A stretch of 24,982 nt of DNA from a virus: positions 1-24,982 of IMG/VR virus record IMGVR_UViG_3300037485_000279; one strand, given 5' to 3'. The position numbers and the translations under genes are program-made. The notes beneath the pieces were generated by a model that saw nothing but the letters and a program-made list of their open reading frames with translations, searched no databases and was not told the DNA's origin. Position 1 is the first letter of the stretch. Each line of letters begins with the position of its first letter. Shown here in pieces: positions 13,819 through 22,272 of this stretch.

Positions 13819-14540
13819 CGATTACGACTAGAGCAGGAAAAGGCTCTGAGCTATCACACAACGAACTTGATACCAACTTCACTGACCTTCGTGATGGTGT
13901 TGGTGGTCTTCAAGTTCCAAAGACTTCTGGCCTAGGGATTAAAGTCGATTCCACCGGAACGCCAACATTCCCTTGGCGCGATCTTATCGGAGACATAACC
14001 CCAAAGACTTCTGGTGCTGGCGCTCCAACTCTTGCGGTTTTCCGTGGTGGAAATGTTCGGTCTTTCTTTTATTCCGCTGGCGATGATGGGGATGTTGTTT
14101 TCCATGTTCCACATGATTATGTTCCTGGAACTGATTTGTTTTTGCATCTTCATTGGGCGCATAACGGAACGGCTATTAGCGGAAGTCTTGTTGTTGATTT
14201 CTATATCACATACGCCAAGGGTCATAACCAAGTAAGTAACGGTAACTTTGCCGCGGAAGTGAATCGGACGCTTACAGTATCAACTCCTGATATTGCGACG
14301 ATTCCACAATACAGGCATCGCGTTGATGAAACGCAAATCAGCGCGGCAAGCCCTGCTGCTAGTCAGATTGACTCTGATTTTATCGAGGCTGATGGGCTTA
14401 TATTGGTTCATTTCAACGCTACAACTATTCCGACTATTACAGGCGGCGCTACAAACGAACCTGCGTTATTCACGCTTGATATTCATTACCAGAGTACAGG
14501 CTTGGGAACAAAACAAAAAGCGCCTGATTTCTGGACGTAA
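13815..14540 (+). CDS. Phage structural protein with fibre-type N-terminal motif
   Basis: The 241-residue protein starts MTITTRAGKGSELSHNELDTNFTDL split over its first 26 residues; the SHNELD-x-NF-x-x-L motif is a common leader of phage fibre and appendage proteins. The body contains HVPHDYVPGTDLFLHLHW (about 95-112), AISGSLVVDFYITYAKGHNQ (about 118-137) and YRHRVDETQIS. It ends with LDIHYQSTGLGTKQKAPDF. This core is a recurrent phage family with a predicted beta-sandwich, usually annotated only as structural. It overlaps the 43-codon gene and ends nine bases before the tail tubular A gene, so it may be the last member of the appendage block. Confidence 0.65.
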   Translation: MTITTRAGKGSELSHNELDTNFTDLRDGVGGLQVPKTSGLGIKVDSTGTPTFPWRDLIGDITPKTSGAGAPTLAVFRGGNVRSFFYSAGDDGDVVFHVPHDYVPGTDLFLHLHWAHNGTAISGSLVVDFYITYAKGHNQVSNGNFAAEVNRTLTVSTPDIATIPQYRHRVDETQISAASPAASQIDSDFIEADGLILVHFNATTIPTITGGATNEPALFTLDIHYQSTGLGTKQKAPDFWT

Positions 14541-14549
14541 GGAGATAGC

Positions 14550-15122
14550 ATGGCTTCCGAAGTAGATATTGCTAACCGCGCACTTCAAAAGCTTGGCGCT
14601 GAATCAATTGTGTCTCTGACTCAAGACAGCGAGAACGCTCGTGCTTGCAACCTTTGTTATGAGCCTATCAGAGACGCTGAGTTACGCGCTCACCCTTGGA
14701 ACTTTGCAATCAAACGCGCATCGCTTGCTGCTGATTCTACCGCGCCTGAGTTTGGATACGACGCTGCCTATACGCTTCCTTCTGACTGTCTAAGGGTTCT
14801 TCCTCCTGACCCTTATGTAAATTACAACACGATGGATTGGCAGATTGAAGGCCGGAAGATTCTAACGAATGATGGCGCTCCGCTTGAGATACGTTATATC
14901 AAGCGTGAGACTGATCCAAACCAGTATGACTCATTATTCATTGAATGTCTTTCGTCAAAGATCGCAGTAGAGTTAAGCGAGAAGCTTACGCAAAGTAATA
15001 GCAAGGGCGCTGCTGCAAGAGAGGATTATGTTCGTTCTATTCGTGAAGCGAAGAAAATGAATGCTTTTGAGAACATATCCGCAGAACAACAGATTGATAC
15101 TTGGATTACCTGCCGTCAATGA
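14550..15122 (+). CDS. Tail tubular protein A (T7 gp11-like head-tail adaptor)
   Basis: This protein forms the ring between portal and tail nozzle. The 190 residues match T7 gp11 in size, and the start VDIANRALQKLGAESIVSL followed by DSENARACNLCYEPIRDAEL and HPWNFAIKRASL (about 49-60) is a clear family signature. YTLPSDCLRVLPP is also typical. AAGGAG eight bases before the ATG is the best ribosome site in the window. The next gene overlaps its stop as ATGA. Confidence 0.92.
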   Translation: MASEVDIANRALQKLGAESIVSLTQDSENARACNLCYEPIRDAELRAHPWNFAIKRASLAADSTAPEFGYDAAYTLPSDCLRVLPPDPYVNYNTMDWQIEGRKILTNDGAPLEIRYIKRETDPNQYDSLFIECLSSKIAVELSEKLTQSNSKGAAAREDYVRSIREAKKMNAFENISAEQQIDTWITCRQ

Positions 15123-17329
15123 AAGCATCTCCGCTCAAGGATAATTATAACGCAGGGGAAATGTCTCCACTGATGGCCGCTCGTGTCAGAGTAGACAAGT
15201 ACGCCAATGCGTTAAAGACCTGCGAGAACATGATTCCATTGGTTCAAGGTGGTGTTACGCGTCGGCCTGGTACGATGTACGTAGCAGAGACAAAACAACT
15301 TGAGGAATATGTTGCTGATGGATACGTAGCTGATGACTATGTAACTACAGCAAGCGGAGAGTCAAGGCTTATTCCTTTTGAATTCTCCGTAACTCAGGCT
15401 TACGTTCTTGAGTTCGGTAATTTGTATATCCGGTTCTATAAGGATCGTGGGCAGATTCAAACATCAGGCGTTTCTGCTTGGGTTACAGCAACGGCTTATG
15501 TTGTTGGAAACATGGTTACTAATGGTGGTATTACTTACTACTGCATTACGGCTCATACGTCTGGAGCCACATTTGCCGGAGACTCAGCCAAGTGGTCGGC
15601 TCAAGACGGAACAATTTATGAGATTCCAACACCTTACTCAAACGGGTATATTTCAGAACTGAAATTCACGCAGTCTGCTGATGTGTTGTTCATTACGCAT
15701 CCGCTTTTTGAGCCAAGGAAACTGACGAGAACTGGACACACGACTTGGGTTCTTTCGGTTATTGAGTTTCTTGATGGCCCATATCTGAACACCAATATCA
15801 CAACAACGACAATCACGCCTTCTGCGACTACCGGAACAATTACGCTTACTGCGAGTGCATCGCTATTCGCATCAACCGATATAGGAAGACTGATTCGTAT
15901 TAAGCATTCCTCAACATGGGGCTATGTGCTTATTACCGCTTATACATCTCCAACAGTCGTTACAGCACTGGTTAAATCAACGCTAGGTGGCACAGGCGCT
16001 GTTACTGAGTGGAGGTTAGGGGTTTATGGCTCAGCGAATGGTTATCCGTCCTGCTGCATGTTCTTTGAAGATCGGCTGTTCTTCGCCGGATGTACGAATT
16101 ATCCTCAACGAGTTGATGGATCACAGTCAAGCCTATATGACAATTTTGCGCCTTCAAGTACCGCAGGCGTTGTCAGTGATAGTAACGCGGTTGCGTTCTC
16201 GCTGAATGCTTCGGACGTGAACGTAATCCGATGGATGCAAGATGATGAAAAAGGACTTCTGATTGGCACAGTTGGAGGTGAATGGATGCTTCGTCCAAGT
16301 AGCCAGTCACAGGCTTTGACTCCGACGAACGTTACTGCTAAACGATCAACTGCTTTTGGTTCTGCGAACGTACAAGCGGTTCGCGCAGGAAGGGCTTCAA
16401 TCTATGTCCAACGCGCAGGACGCAAGGTTAGAGAGTTAGCTTACGTTTATGAAGTCGATGGATTCAGATCGCCTGATATGACTGTTCTTTCTGAGCATAT
16501 CTCAGAAGGTGGATTGATCTATTCTGATTACCAACAAGAGCCTTGGTCGATTATCTGGTTTGTTCGTGAAGATGGTCAGCTTATTGGAATGACCTACGAG
16601 CGCGACCAAGACGTTATCGGCTGGCATAGGCATATCATTGGTGGTTCTTTTAACGGTGGTGACTCAGTAGTTGAGTCTGTTGCTTGCATTCCTACGCCGG
16701 ATGGAACGGCAGATGAAACATGGCTTATCGTCAAAAGAGATATTGACGGAACAACTCGCAGATTTATCGAATACATCACGACCAAGTTTAACGCCACAAC
16801 GACAACAAACGCTTTCTTTGTAGATTGCGGATTAACCTACGACTCGACTCCTGCGACGACGATTACTGGTTTGGATCATCTTGAAGGCGAGACTGTAAGC
16901 GTATTGGCCGATGGCGCTAATCATCCTGACAGAACGGTTAGCGGAGGTTCTATTACACTGAACAGATTGGCTAGTGTTGTTCATGTTGGATTCAGTTACG
17001 ACTCAAATGTCCAGACGTTGAATATCGAAGCTGGCGCTGCTGACGGAACATCGCAAGGTAAAACAAAGAGAATCCATAGAGTATCAATTCGACTACACAA
17101 GACGCTAGGTTTGAAGTTCGGCCCTAACGCTGATTCTTTGGACGTGATGACGTTCAGAGCATCATCCGACCCAACGAATAGTCCTCCAGCTTTATTCACT
17201 GGCGACAAATCGATTAACTGGAACGGGCATTACGAGACAGAAGGAAGTATGTATTTCAGGCAAGATCAACCATTACCTTTTACTTTGCTTGGTTTATTTC
17301 CTCAATTAGTCACGCAGGATAGAGGATGA
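15119..17329 (+). CDS. Tail nozzle / tail tubular protein B-like protein
   Basis: The 736-residue protein is a beta-rich, nozzle-type tail protein found after TTPA in podoviruses. The N-terminal pattern NYNAGEMSPLMAARVRVDKY (about 9-28), then ALKTCENMIPLVQGGVTRRPGT across 30-51 and LIPFEFSVTQAYVLEFGN (about 84-101), is the hallmark of this family. A C-terminal domain follows after a variable middle region. I start at ATG 15119, which overlaps the previous stop (ATGA); an upstream TTG at 15101 would add six residues and lacks a ribosome site. Position and size fit T7 gp12, but sequence identity to T7 itself is not evident. Confidence 0.85.
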   Translation: MKASPLKDNYNAGEMSPLMAARVRVDKYANALKTCENMIPLVQGGVTRRPGTMYVAETKQLEEYVADGYVADDYVTTASGESRLIPFEFSVTQAYVLEFGNLYIRFYKDRGQIQTSGVSAWVTATAYVVGNMVTNGGITYYCITAHTSGATFAGDSAKWSAQDGTIYEIPTPYSNGYISELKFTQSADVLFITHPLFEPRKLTRTGHTTWVLSVIEFLDGPYLNTNITTTTITPSATTGTITLTASASLFASTDIGRLIRIKHSSTWGYVLITAYTSPTVVTALVKSTLGGTGAVTEWRLGVYGSANGYPSCCMFFEDRLFFAGCTNYPQRVDGSQSSLYDNFAPSSTAGVVSDSNAVAFSLNASDVNVIRWMQDDEKGLLIGTVGGEWMLRPSSQSQALTPTNVTAKRSTAFGSANVQAVRAGRASIYVQRAGRKVRELAYVYEVDGFRSPDMTVLSEHISEGGLIYSDYQQEPWSIIWFVREDGQLIGMTYERDQDVIGWHRHIIGGSFNGGDSVVESVACIPTPDGTADETWLIVKRDIDGTTRRFIEYITTKFNATTTTNAFFVDCGLTYDSTPATTITGLDHLEGETVSVLADGANHPDRTVSGGSITLNRLASVVHVGFSYDSNVQTLNIEAGAADGTSQGKTKRIHRVSIRLHKTLGLKFGPNADSLDVMTFRASSDPTNSPPALFTGDKSINWNGHYETEGSMYFRQDQPLPFTLLGLFPQLVTQDRG

Positions 17330-17751
17330 TTGAAGTAGTCAAATTCAAGAAAGAGCATCTTGACAGGATGATTCTGCAAGAGAATCAAAAAGGACTAGAG
17401 TTTCTTGAAACGACTGAATTATTCTCTTCTCTTGAGTCAGAAGATTCTTACTCAGTGATTGATGGTAGTGAAGTCTTATGCTGTGCTGGTGTAGTGGCAA
17501 TGAATGTAGGAAGAGGCGTGGCTTGGGCTTATCTTTCCGCTGATTTAAAAGAGCGAATGATTAGCGTAACGAGAGCAGTAAAACGGTATTTGAATATCGC
17601 GGCATTCCACAGAATAGAAATGCACGTTGATTGCGATTTCAAAGAGGCTCACAGGTGGGCGGAGATGCTAGGATTTAACATGGAGTGCGAACGAATGATA
17701 GCTTTCACTCCTGACAAACGCGACTGTGCGTTATATGCAATGACGAGGTAA
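17326..17751 (+). CDS. GNAT-like acetyltransferase fold protein (T7 gp13-type position)
   Basis: The 141 residues show a shortened GNAT pattern: VVKFKKEHLDRMILQENQ, a strand SEVLCCAGVVAMNVGRGVAWAY, and the late helix-strand unit AHRWAEMLGFNMECERM (about 107-123), where LGF is the usual GNAT ending. The middle segment replacing the acetyl-CoA loop is poorly conserved (SADLKERMISV), and the canonical R/Q-x-x-G-x-G/A motif is not visible. Catalysis is therefore doubtful, and a structural or assembly role like that of T7 gp13 is plausible. It is coupled to TTPB by ATGA and precedes the internal virion genes, as in T7. Confidence 0.8.
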   Translation: MIEVVKFKKEHLDRMILQENQKGLEFLETTELFSSLESEDSYSVIDGSEVLCCAGVVAMNVGRGVAWAYLSADLKERMISVTRAVKRYLNIAAFHRIEMHVDCDFKEAHRWAEMLGFNMECERMIAFTPDKRDCALYAMTR

Positions 17752-17753
17752 TC

Positions 17754-18314
17754 ATGGAAGCAGCACTTGTATTTGCGAAGACATACGGCGGTTTAATTTC
17801 TGCCGGTATGTCTGCTGTATCTGCTATCAGCGGCGCAAGCCAGCAAAAGGCAGCGTCTAAATATAACGCCAAAGTAGCTGAGAACCAAGCTATTGCAGCA
17901 AGACAACAAGCAGGCGCTAATGCTGAGATGCAGCGCCGGTCTTCAGAGAAAAAGATAGGATCAATGCAGGCCGCTTATGCGGCTTCTGGTGTATCAATCG
18001 AAGGTTCTGCTTTGGATGTTCTTGAAGAATCCGCACGTAACGCGGAAATGGATCGTCAGAATATTATCTACGGTGGAGAGCTTAAAGCTATTGGAAGCGA
18101 AGGAACGGCGCAGCTAGAACGTTACCAAGGAAAGAACGCGATGACTTCAGGGTATCTGAGCGCAGCGGGTTCTTTGTTTAAAGCAGGCGCTTCTGCTTAT
18201 GGTGGTTCTGGAAACAGTTCTTCCGAAAGCGGTTCTTCTTCATCGTCAAGTGGTCAAGATTCCTATGGCGATAATGTGAATGCTTCATTCGCTAATCTTT
18301 GGAGAGACGGCTAA
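17754..18314 (+). CDS. Internal virion protein (T7 gp14-like)
   Basis: The 186-residue protein has a hydrophobic Gly/Ala-rich start (TYGGLISAGMSAVSAISGA, about 10-28) and a long helix rich in Ala and Gln (ASKYNAKVAENQAIAARQQA). The motif GSMQAAYAASGVSIEGSALDV (in parts, about 69-89) is a signature of the gp14 family, and the end is low-complexity Ser-Gly-rich (NSSSESGSSSSSSG). T7 gp14 is ejected and forms an outer-membrane pore at the start of infection, so a similar role is likely here. Its TAA overlaps the next ATG. Confidence 0.85.
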   Translation: MEAALVFAKTYGGLISAGMSAVSAISGASQQKAASKYNAKVAENQAIAARQQAGANAEMQRRSSEKKIGSMQAAYAASGVSIEGSALDVLEESARNAEMDRQNIIYGGELKAIGSEGTAQLERYQGKNAMTSGYLSAAGSLFKAGASAYGGSGNSSSESGSSSSSSGQDSYGDNVNASFANLWRDG

Positions 18315-20950
18315 TGGCTATCGTTAGAGAATACGACCGTCAAATCGGTACGCCTTCTGCTGACTTCGGGCGCAGGGCTAACGCTCAAGACATGGGGTTC
18401 GCTCAAGGTATTAGCGATCTTGCTCATGGTATTGGTGATGCTTCAATGATCCTAAAAAGGCACGAAGAAGATCGGGAGATTTCCGATGCCCAACTTCGTG
18501 TGGCCAACCTAGAGAACGAACTTGATACTAGGCAGAAAGAGATTCAATCCACAGCACAACCTGGGATAGCAACTGCTGACCAAGTTCGCACAGATACGAC
18601 TGAGGCTTACACAAGCCTTAGTGGGCAGTACAAGACTCCTAAAGCGCAGCAGTACGTAAAGCTTCATGGAGCAAACGCAACAGGCAACAGGGTAAAAGCG
18701 TCAAGAGCATTCGACATGGATTTGTACGTTCATGACCAAAGCGCAAAACGTGAAGCGTTGTTTGATGATTCAGCAAAGAGCGCGTATGCAGACCCTTCGT
18801 TGTTTGAGCGTAGTGCAGAAAGACTGACGTTCGACTACAAGAACAAGATGGGCGTGTTCAGCACTTCTGGCGACCCTCGCGTTGATCTTGCAATGGGGGA
18901 ACGCTTCAAGATTGGTATGACAAAGATGGCTTGGTCTGCTGCTGTAGGAAGTGTTGATAAAGACCCTGTGATACGTGGTCAAGTTGCTTCAATGGCTCCT
19001 AGCGGAGCTTCTGCTTTGATTGCTTCTGTGATGAAAACAGAAGGCGGGTTTGTTGCTAACGACAATAACAAAGGCGCTACAAATCGAGGTATCAATGGGC
19101 TTGCTAACGGATTAACCGAAGAACAAACGAAGAACTTAACCAAAGAAGGCGCAGAGGCAATCTACAAAAAGAACTATTGGGATAAGTTCGGTATCGAACA
19201 ACTCAATCCAACTGTTCAGGCTGTTGTCTTTGACGGTGTTGTAAATCATCGCGTTGATTTTGCCAAGCAACTTGTTGAGGCTGCAAAGGGCGGCGCAACT
19301 GCGGCGCAACTCGGACAAATGCGGAAAGATGAATACAACCGTCTTGCTGAGAATCCAGACAACCAAAAGTATCTGAAATCGTGGATGGGGCGAGTCGATA
19401 AGACTGTTGGAGAAGTCGCGCCAGTAGCTGATTACGCTCCACCAAAAGAACTTACCGGCGCTCCGTGGTGGCCGCATCTTACAGTCGATCAACAGCACAA
19501 CCTTACAAAGCAAGCGCAGGAAAGACAGCGTAAAGAAAACGTTATTGCTGACCATGCGCTAAAGCAAACCATTGAAGATCAGAAGTCTGAGTTTGCTTCG
19601 TTAGGGAAGGTTTCTAGTAACGAACTTCCAGCAACTGCATTTAGAGACGCTGTTCAATATGCCGATTACAAGAACTTCTACCAGACTTCAAAGACTGTAG
19701 AAGCTGTAATAGATCAGCCCGTATCAACACAGCAATTGATGGTTGAGTCAATGAAGCCGCAGCAAGGACTTGAACCAGGGTTGTATCGACTACAGAACGA
19801 TAGGTATCAGCAAGCAGTGAATATGATCAATAGCGCGAACAATAAGCGCGAAGAAGATCAGGTTGGTGTGGCGATAATCAGAGGGTTTTCTGCACAGAAT
19901 CCAATTGTACCTATACAGGACTTCTCCGCTGACAAAATCGCTGAAGCTATGGCCGTTCGTTATCCGCAGTCAGAAGCTGTCAGAGAGGCTGGTTCTCTCA
20001 GAACGCACAAGCCATTGGGGAACAACGAAGCCGCTAATTTGGCGCAATACTTCAAGCAACTTCCCCCCGATCAAAAGTCTGATTACATCAGCAAGCTTGC
20101 TAAAGCAGGAACTGCACAGCAGTTTAACGATTTGGCAGAGCAAGTATGGAAAGACGAAAACGCTGTGCTTGGCGTGGCTAAATTAGCCGTTATTCCAGAG
20201 AGCAGATCGCAGAATGGATCAACGCCGCAGCGTACATCGCAGATGATGATGGCTGGTTATGAAATTCTTTCTCTCAAAGAGAAGGGCGATGGAGCAAAAG
20301 ATAACAAAGGATTTTCTGGAATCCTTCCAAACGCAGAGAGTATCAGAGTTGCTGTTGGTACTCATTTGGCAGGACAGAAGCTTAGTGAAGACGTTGTTCG
20401 TCGCATGAGCGATGCCGTTAGAGCGCACTACGTTGGATCAATGGTTAGCGGTGGTGTATCTGGTTCGCTTGAGATAACCGGAGACAAAGCAACGAAAGAG
20501 AACAAAGCGGCTTTGGTTAATTCAATCAAGACAGTTATTGGCGAACCTGCTTCTGTAGGATCAAGCAAGGTGCTAAAGCCTTGGGGAATGTCTAACGTTG
20601 AATTCACTGAGCTTGTAAAAGCAGAAGGTGAGAAACAGGGATACGGTAGTAAGTATTACGGGCTTCAGCCTATCGACGGCGCTAATCAGAAGTATGCAAT
20701 TCTCGTTGATGGAATGGTTCAGTATCGTGATGGCAAGGTTGTTGAAATTGACATGAACGAGGCAAAGAAAACCATTGCATCGAAGGAATCGTATAACCGA
20801 GAAATGAAACGCAACGAAGAATTCAGCAAAGAGATGCGAACTCAAAGACAGGCTTCTGAAAGGCTTGCTGTTGATGTAATGAAACCAAGCCCTGTGACTT
20901 CGCAGGACATTTATGCACCTGTTTATTCCGCACTTGGGATTAACAAATGA
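18314..20950 (+). CDS. Internal virion protein with GH108-type muramidase domain
   Basis: The 878 residues start from ATG 18314, which overlaps the previous stop and follows GGAGAG at 18301; a TTG at 18299 is less likely. Residues about 228-365 resemble glycoside hydrolase family 108 with its peptidoglycan-binding part: MKTEGGFVANDNNKGATNRGIN (about 241-262, Glu243 the expected catalytic acid), YKKNYWDKF and VVFDGVVNHRVDFAKQL. The rest is long, helical and polar, with a Lys/Glu-rich end. T7 uses an SLT domain in gp16 for the same purpose, opening peptidoglycan during DNA ejection. The domain differs here in family and in its host protein. The next gene overlaps by ATGA. Confidence 0.88.
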   Translation: MAIVREYDRQIGTPSADFGRRANAQDMGFAQGISDLAHGIGDASMILKRHEEDREISDAQLRVANLENELDTRQKEIQSTAQPGIATADQVRTDTTEAYTSLSGQYKTPKAQQYVKLHGANATGNRVKASRAFDMDLYVHDQSAKREALFDDSAKSAYADPSLFERSAERLTFDYKNKMGVFSTSGDPRVDLAMGERFKIGMTKMAWSAAVGSVDKDPVIRGQVASMAPSGASALIASVMKTEGGFVANDNNKGATNRGINGLANGLTEEQTKNLTKEGAEAIYKKNYWDKFGIEQLNPTVQAVVFDGVVNHRVDFAKQLVEAAKGGATAAQLGQMRKDEYNRLAENPDNQKYLKSWMGRVDKTVGEVAPVADYAPPKELTGAPWWPHLTVDQQHNLTKQAQERQRKENVIADHALKQTIEDQKSEFASLGKVSSNELPATAFRDAVQYADYKNFYQTSKTVEAVIDQPVSTQQLMVESMKPQQGLEPGLYRLQNDRYQQAVNMINSANNKREEDQVGVAIIRGFSAQNPIVPIQDFSADKIAEAMAVRYPQSEAVREAGSLRTHKPLGNNEAANLAQYFKQLPPDQKSDYISKLAKAGTAQQFNDLAEQVWKDENAVLGVAKLAVIPESRSQNGSTPQRTSQMMMAGYEILSLKEKGDGAKDNKGFSGILPNAESIRVAVGTHLAGQKLSEDVVRRMSDAVRAHYVGSMVSGGVSGSLEITGDKATKENKAALVNSIKTVIGEPASVGSSKVLKPWGMSNVEFTELVKAEGEKQGYGSKYYGLQPIDGANQKYAILVDGMVQYRDGKVVEIDMNEAKKTIASKESYNREMKRNEEFSKEMRTQRQASERLAVDVMKPSPVTSQDIYAPVYSALGINK

Positions 20951-22272
20951 TTGAGTTACAGACCGACGAAGAAGGGCAAAGATCACTCTCTTATGCTGGA
21001 TTTGATCAATTGCTAAAGAGTGATGCTGGATTCTTTGACGGTGCTATTTCCGCTCCTTTCGTTGGCATCAAACACGCATGGGATGTTGGCGCAGCGGCTT
21101 TGTCTGATGCGGCTATGCCGACCATTGAAGCCGTCGCGCCTGAGAGTATCAGCGGTTGGTTCAAAGATCAGCAGTCTAAAGCATACAAGTCGCTGTATGA
21201 CACTAGACCAGACCCGTCAAACATGGGAACCGTTGCACAGATCGGACACTCGTTAGGATCGGTTCTAACGATGGGGTTAGCAGGAGGCTTAATCGCTGGA
21301 CCTACTGGCGCGGCGGCGGCGATTGGATCAGGCTCTTATTACGACAAGTTTAAGGAGCTTAGAGGCCAAGGAGTTGATGAAGACACAGCAATGAAAGTAT
21401 CGGGAGTTACCGGCGCAGTAATGGGTATTGGCGCTGCGCTTCCTGCTTTCATGGGCAAGGCTATAACAACACAGGTTCTATCTGGTATTGGAATGAACGT
21501 TCCTTTGGGAGTAGCAGAGCGTGGAGCAACGGCAAACATCCTAGAAGGCGCTGGTTACAAAGAGATGGCATCGCACTATAAGATGCTTGACTACACAGCC
21601 ATAGCGACTGACGCTGTGCTTGGAGCAGCCTTTCCTTTTGGCGCAAGAGCATTAAGAAGATCAGAGAAACCGCCGTTGTCAGAGATAGACGCTGCGCAAG
21701 ACGCTAACCGTGGATTGGTTGAGAGAACAAGAAATCCAGCGACTCCGGGAACGCTTGAGGCCGCAGACAATATTCGCCTTGCAGAAGATTCTTTCGCCAA
21801 GCAAATGATCGAGGAAGGTAAGTCGATTGAGGATATTGAAGTTCCTCGCGGATTATATGACGAGTCTGTTGAAAATCCATCTCTAACAAGAGAGGTCGTT
21901 GAGACGACGAATTCGTTTAATGACCTAGCTGCTAAAGAGGGATACGCTCCATTGAATAAAATGGAGCAAGCAGTTAAGTCTATGGACGATGCCTATACTT
22001 CCGTAAAAGAAACTGCTGATGCAATCGAGGCAAAGCCGGAAGGCGATATTGTCGCAAAACTCGCTGAAGCAAAGGAAGGCGCTGAAGTATTTACAACAGA
22101 TAGAGCCAATAGAATTGCTGACGAGAACTCAGGAATGACTGTTGCTGACGAAAGCGGTAATTTTGTAAGCGCAAAAGAAATGCTTAACAAAGCAGAAGCT
22201 GAGTTTCAGAACGATATTAAATCAGCGAAGCTTTCAGAAGTCGCTATCAAATGTGCATTGGGGGTTGGTTAA
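20947..22272 (+). CDS. Internal virion / ejection protein with hydrophobic segments
   Basis: The 441-residue protein has an amphipathic start and a central hydrophobic, Gly/Ala-rich region: about 103-128 (GSVLTMGLAGGLIAGPTGAA within it), 151-172 (SGVTGAVMGIGAALPAFMG) and 214-232. These resemble membrane-inserting hairpins of ejected proteins. The second half (about 240-440) is acidic and helical, ending in AIKCALGVG, an ending seen in large phage internal proteins. It lies between the muramidase-bearing and the largest internal protein, the position of a translocation-channel component. Assignment to a T7 counterpart is not clear. Confidence 0.65.
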   Translation: MIELQTDEEGQRSLSYAGFDQLLKSDAGFFDGAISAPFVGIKHAWDVGAAALSDAAMPTIEAVAPESISGWFKDQQSKAYKSLYDTRPDPSNMGTVAQIGHSLGSVLTMGLAGGLIAGPTGAAAAIGSGSYYDKFKELRGQGVDEDTAMKVSGVTGAVMGIGAALPAFMGKAITTQVLSGIGMNVPLGVAERGATANILEGAGYKEMASHYKMLDYTAIATDAVLGAAFPFGARALRRSEKPPLSEIDAAQDANRGLVERTRNPATPGTLEAADNIRLAEDSFAKQMIEEGKSIEDIEVPRGLYDESVENPSLTREVVETTNSFNDLAAKEGYAPLNKMEQAVKSMDDAYTSVKETADAIEAKPEGDIVAKLAEAKEGAEVFTTDRANRIADENSGMTVADESGNFVSAKEMLNKAEAEFQNDIKSAKLSEVAIKCALGVG

